64,000 bases of DNA from Desulfobacterium sp. (GTDB lineage Bacteria > Desulfobacterota > Desulfobacteria > Desulfobacterales > Desulfobacteraceae): contig JAEINR010000010.1 in the NCBI GenBank assembly GCA_016342325.1, positions 1-64,000 on the forward strand. The letters run 5' to 3'. Under the pieces are notes generated by a model, which made no database searches, was not told the DNA's origin, and saw only the letters and a program-made list of their open reading frames with translations. This document shows positions 62,742-64,000 of the stretch, one piece after another (position 1 is the first letter of the stretch; each line of letters starts with the position of its first letter). Both the position numbers and the translations under genes were made by a program.

Positions 62742-63170
62742 TTTGCCTCCTTAAAAAGGTTATCGCCATGCATCCATATAGTCGTATAGGGTTAAAATTG
62801 CAACAACTTAAGTCCATATTACTTATTTTTGTTCTGAACCATATTTTTTTTAAGCTTTCGCATTCACAATTATCTGGGTTCCGCTGTATCAGGTATTATT
62901 TCATGAAAATTGTTTTATCTCTATCCATTGTTCCCTATTTGCAAACAGAATACCGATCAGCCGACACGATTTTTAAATAAACGCCTAAATCACATTCGAA
63001 TCTTGAGCATCCTGACCAATAATAGTAGTATAGGTTCTTACCAATGATTTTGGCAAAAGAATCAGAAATACGCTTTGGTTCCGGCTTGTCCGGTTGAGTT
63101 CTTTAATTTAAACAGTTTTCAGGCATCTGCCGCCACAGGCGGGGCGTGCCGGAGTCGATAAAAACAAAAA
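62742..63170. other. Intergenic region upstream of the chemoreceptor and J-domain genes
   Basis: No gene is supported. An 86-codon frame at 62720-62980 is AT-rich, overlaps the start of the chemoreceptor gene and has no known product. It contains dispersed repeat copy D (63041-63093). The J-domain gene start lies at the right end, with no strong ribosome-binding site; a GGAG at about 63152 is 16 bases before the ATG. Confidence 0.5.
63041..63093 (-). repeat. Dispersed intergenic repeat, copy D (inverted)
   Basis: Read on the minus strand this is CCGGACAAGCCGG, then AACCAAAGCGTATTTCTGATTCTTTTGCCAAAATCATTGG, followed by TAAGAACCTA. The first hairpin differs from copy A by a paired change: CTGG/CCAG has become CCGG/CCGG, so base pairing is preserved. 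The second stem's right arm is missing. It is in the opposite orientation to copies A-C. Confidence 0.75.
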
Positions 63171-63968
63171 ATGAATCAGGACGATTATTATCAGATATTG
63201 GGCGTATCGCCCGGGACAGGGGCAAAGGAGATCAAACTAGCTTACCGGAATCTGGCATTGGAATACCATCCGGACCGCAACGAGAATAATCCCGAAGCCG
63301 CCGAAAAGATGCAACAGGTCAACGAAGCCTATGCAGTCCTTTCCGATGCAGGAAAACGAAGGGAATATGACGGGATGCGGCAGCAGTTCGGCTCTTCGGC
63401 CGCCGGGAAATTCCGCCAGGGCTACTCGGATCAGGATATTTTCAAGGGATCGGATATCGAACAGATTTTCGAGGAGATCTCCAGGAACTTCGGACTGCGT
63501 GGATTCGAGGATATTTTCAAGGATGTCGGCGGTTCCGGATTTAAATCCTTTGATGTGAAAAATTCCGGATTTTCTTTCCGTGGTTTCTTTTTTTTCGGAG
63601 GGTCCATGGGACCGGACACGTTCCGGCAGCCCTTACCCCCGGGCGGTATTTTCAGCAAGCTCCCCGGCATGATGGCAAAACTGCTTCTCGGTGCACAGGC
63701 GCCGGGAATGGGGGGAATGCGCCTCGAAATTCTTACCCTTTCCGAAACCCTTGCAAGGGACGGCGGACCCTATGCATATTATCATAAGGAACTGTCCAAG
63801 AAACTGGTCGTCCAGATACCGCCTGGAACCCGCGAAGGCCAGCGAATCCGGCTGGCGGGCATGGGGACTGCCCCAGGCGACGGTCCAGGCCGGGGTGATT
63901 TATACCTTCAGGTCAAAATCAAAAACACCCTGGGCGAGAAACTGAAGCACCTCATCGGCGGCAAGTAA
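63171..63968 (+). CDS. J-domain protein (CbpA-like co-chaperone)
   Basis: The 265-residue protein has an N-terminal J-domain with the HPD motif (33-35), a Gly/Phe-rich middle (about 95-160, [12 protein letters not shown]) and a C-terminal DnaJ-C substrate-binding segment ([20 protein letters not shown]). The cysteine-rich zinc domain of DnaJ is absent, as in CbpA-type proteins. It should stimulate a DnaK-type Hsp70. It is the last gene before the window edge; its stop is at 63966-63968, so it appears complete. It is shorter than CbpA (about 306 residues). Confidence 0.85.
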   Translation: MNQDDYYQILGVSPGTGAKEIKLAYRNLALEYHPDRNENNPEAAEKMQQVNEAYAVLSDAGKRREYDGMRQQFGSSAAGKFRQGYSDQDIFKGSDIEQIFEEISRNFGLRGFEDIFKDVGGSGFKSFDVKNSGFSFRGFFFFGGSMGPDTFRQPLPPGGIFSKLPGMMAKLLLGAQAPGMGGMRLEILTLSETLARDGGPYAYYHKELSKKLVVQIPPGTREGQRIRLAGMGTAPGDGPGRGDLYLQVKIKNTLGEKLKHLIGGK

Positions 63969-64000
63969 CTGCTCCCCTCCCTGGAGGAAGGGGTCTTGCA

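Noticed and set aside
1-64000. tRNA, rRNA and CRISPR arrays
   Set aside because: No cloverleaf with T-loop sequence, rRNA-like segment or regularly spaced repeat was found by eye on either strand; a covariance search would be needed to exclude short RNAs.

Overview
The window looks like a chromosomal stretch of an anaerobic, Gram-negative deltaproteobacterium (Desulfobacterota), most likely a Desulfobacteraceae-type sulfate reducer. This is inferred from gene content, not from a marker gene. The evidence is a split-Soret cytochrome c, an [FeFe] hydrogenase with a flavoprotein partner, a TAXI-type TRAP transporter, a low-potential 2[4Fe-4S] ferredoxin, LptD (so an outer membrane), and many two-component proteins. 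No rRNA, tRNA, CRISPR array, transposase or phage gene was seen. Coding density is high and strands alternate in blocks.

Layout. 1-957: no convincing gene. 958-2641 (+): Tat-signal split-Soret cytochrome c plus a membrane cytochrome b. 2646-7192 (-): RluA-type pseudouridine synthase, an unknown 153-aa protein, HrpB helicase and YqeY. 7490-16064 (+): a signalling island with a periplasmic binding protein, its decayed tandem copy, a three-receiver hybrid kinase, CheR, CheB and a second kinase with two receivers. 16139-17314 (-): a secreted beta-helix-like protein. 17737-21121 (-): a GlrK / lipoprotein / GlrR cassette in the same order as enterobacterial qseE-qseG-qseF. 21309-27502 (-): a five-gene operon of a NuoF-tail/GltD-like flavoprotein, [FeFe] hydrogenase and an NMT1-type ABC importer. 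27756-31955: methyltransferases, a hydrolase and CinA. 32311-40330 (+): argC, an M23 peptidase, secA, and then clpS-clpA-aat, the bacterial N-degron module. 40327-43874 (-): UspA and a TAXI TRAP transporter. 44169-48416 (-): tmk, a cysteine synthase fused to a cysteinyl-tRNA-synthetase-like domain, an unknown protein and a ferredoxin. 48535-60812 (+): lptD, a NusG paralog, HU, holB, ricT, metG, a transpeptidase and a giant GlmS-like protein. 60868-63968: a thiamine-binding-type protein, an AT-rich chemoreceptor and a J-domain protein.

The most interesting items are: (1) the CysK::CysRS-like fusion, whose synthetase half has lost both HIGH and KMSKS but keeps the zinc/cysteine site; (2) the 1239-residue GlmS-like protein with an internal, not N-terminal, candidate glutaminase cysteine, a large insertion and a C-terminal extension; (3) a dispersed intergenic repeat of about 55-85 bp seen four times, with a compensatory change in its small hairpin, and absent from the second copy of a local duplication; (4) the hydrogenase operon carrying its own ABC importer; (5) CheR/CheB embedded in a phosphorelay cluster without CheA, CheW or a receptor.

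Start codons were chosen by ribosome-binding-site spacing and family length, and several differ from the longest possible frame. Functional names rest on motif recognition by eye, and no database search was run.
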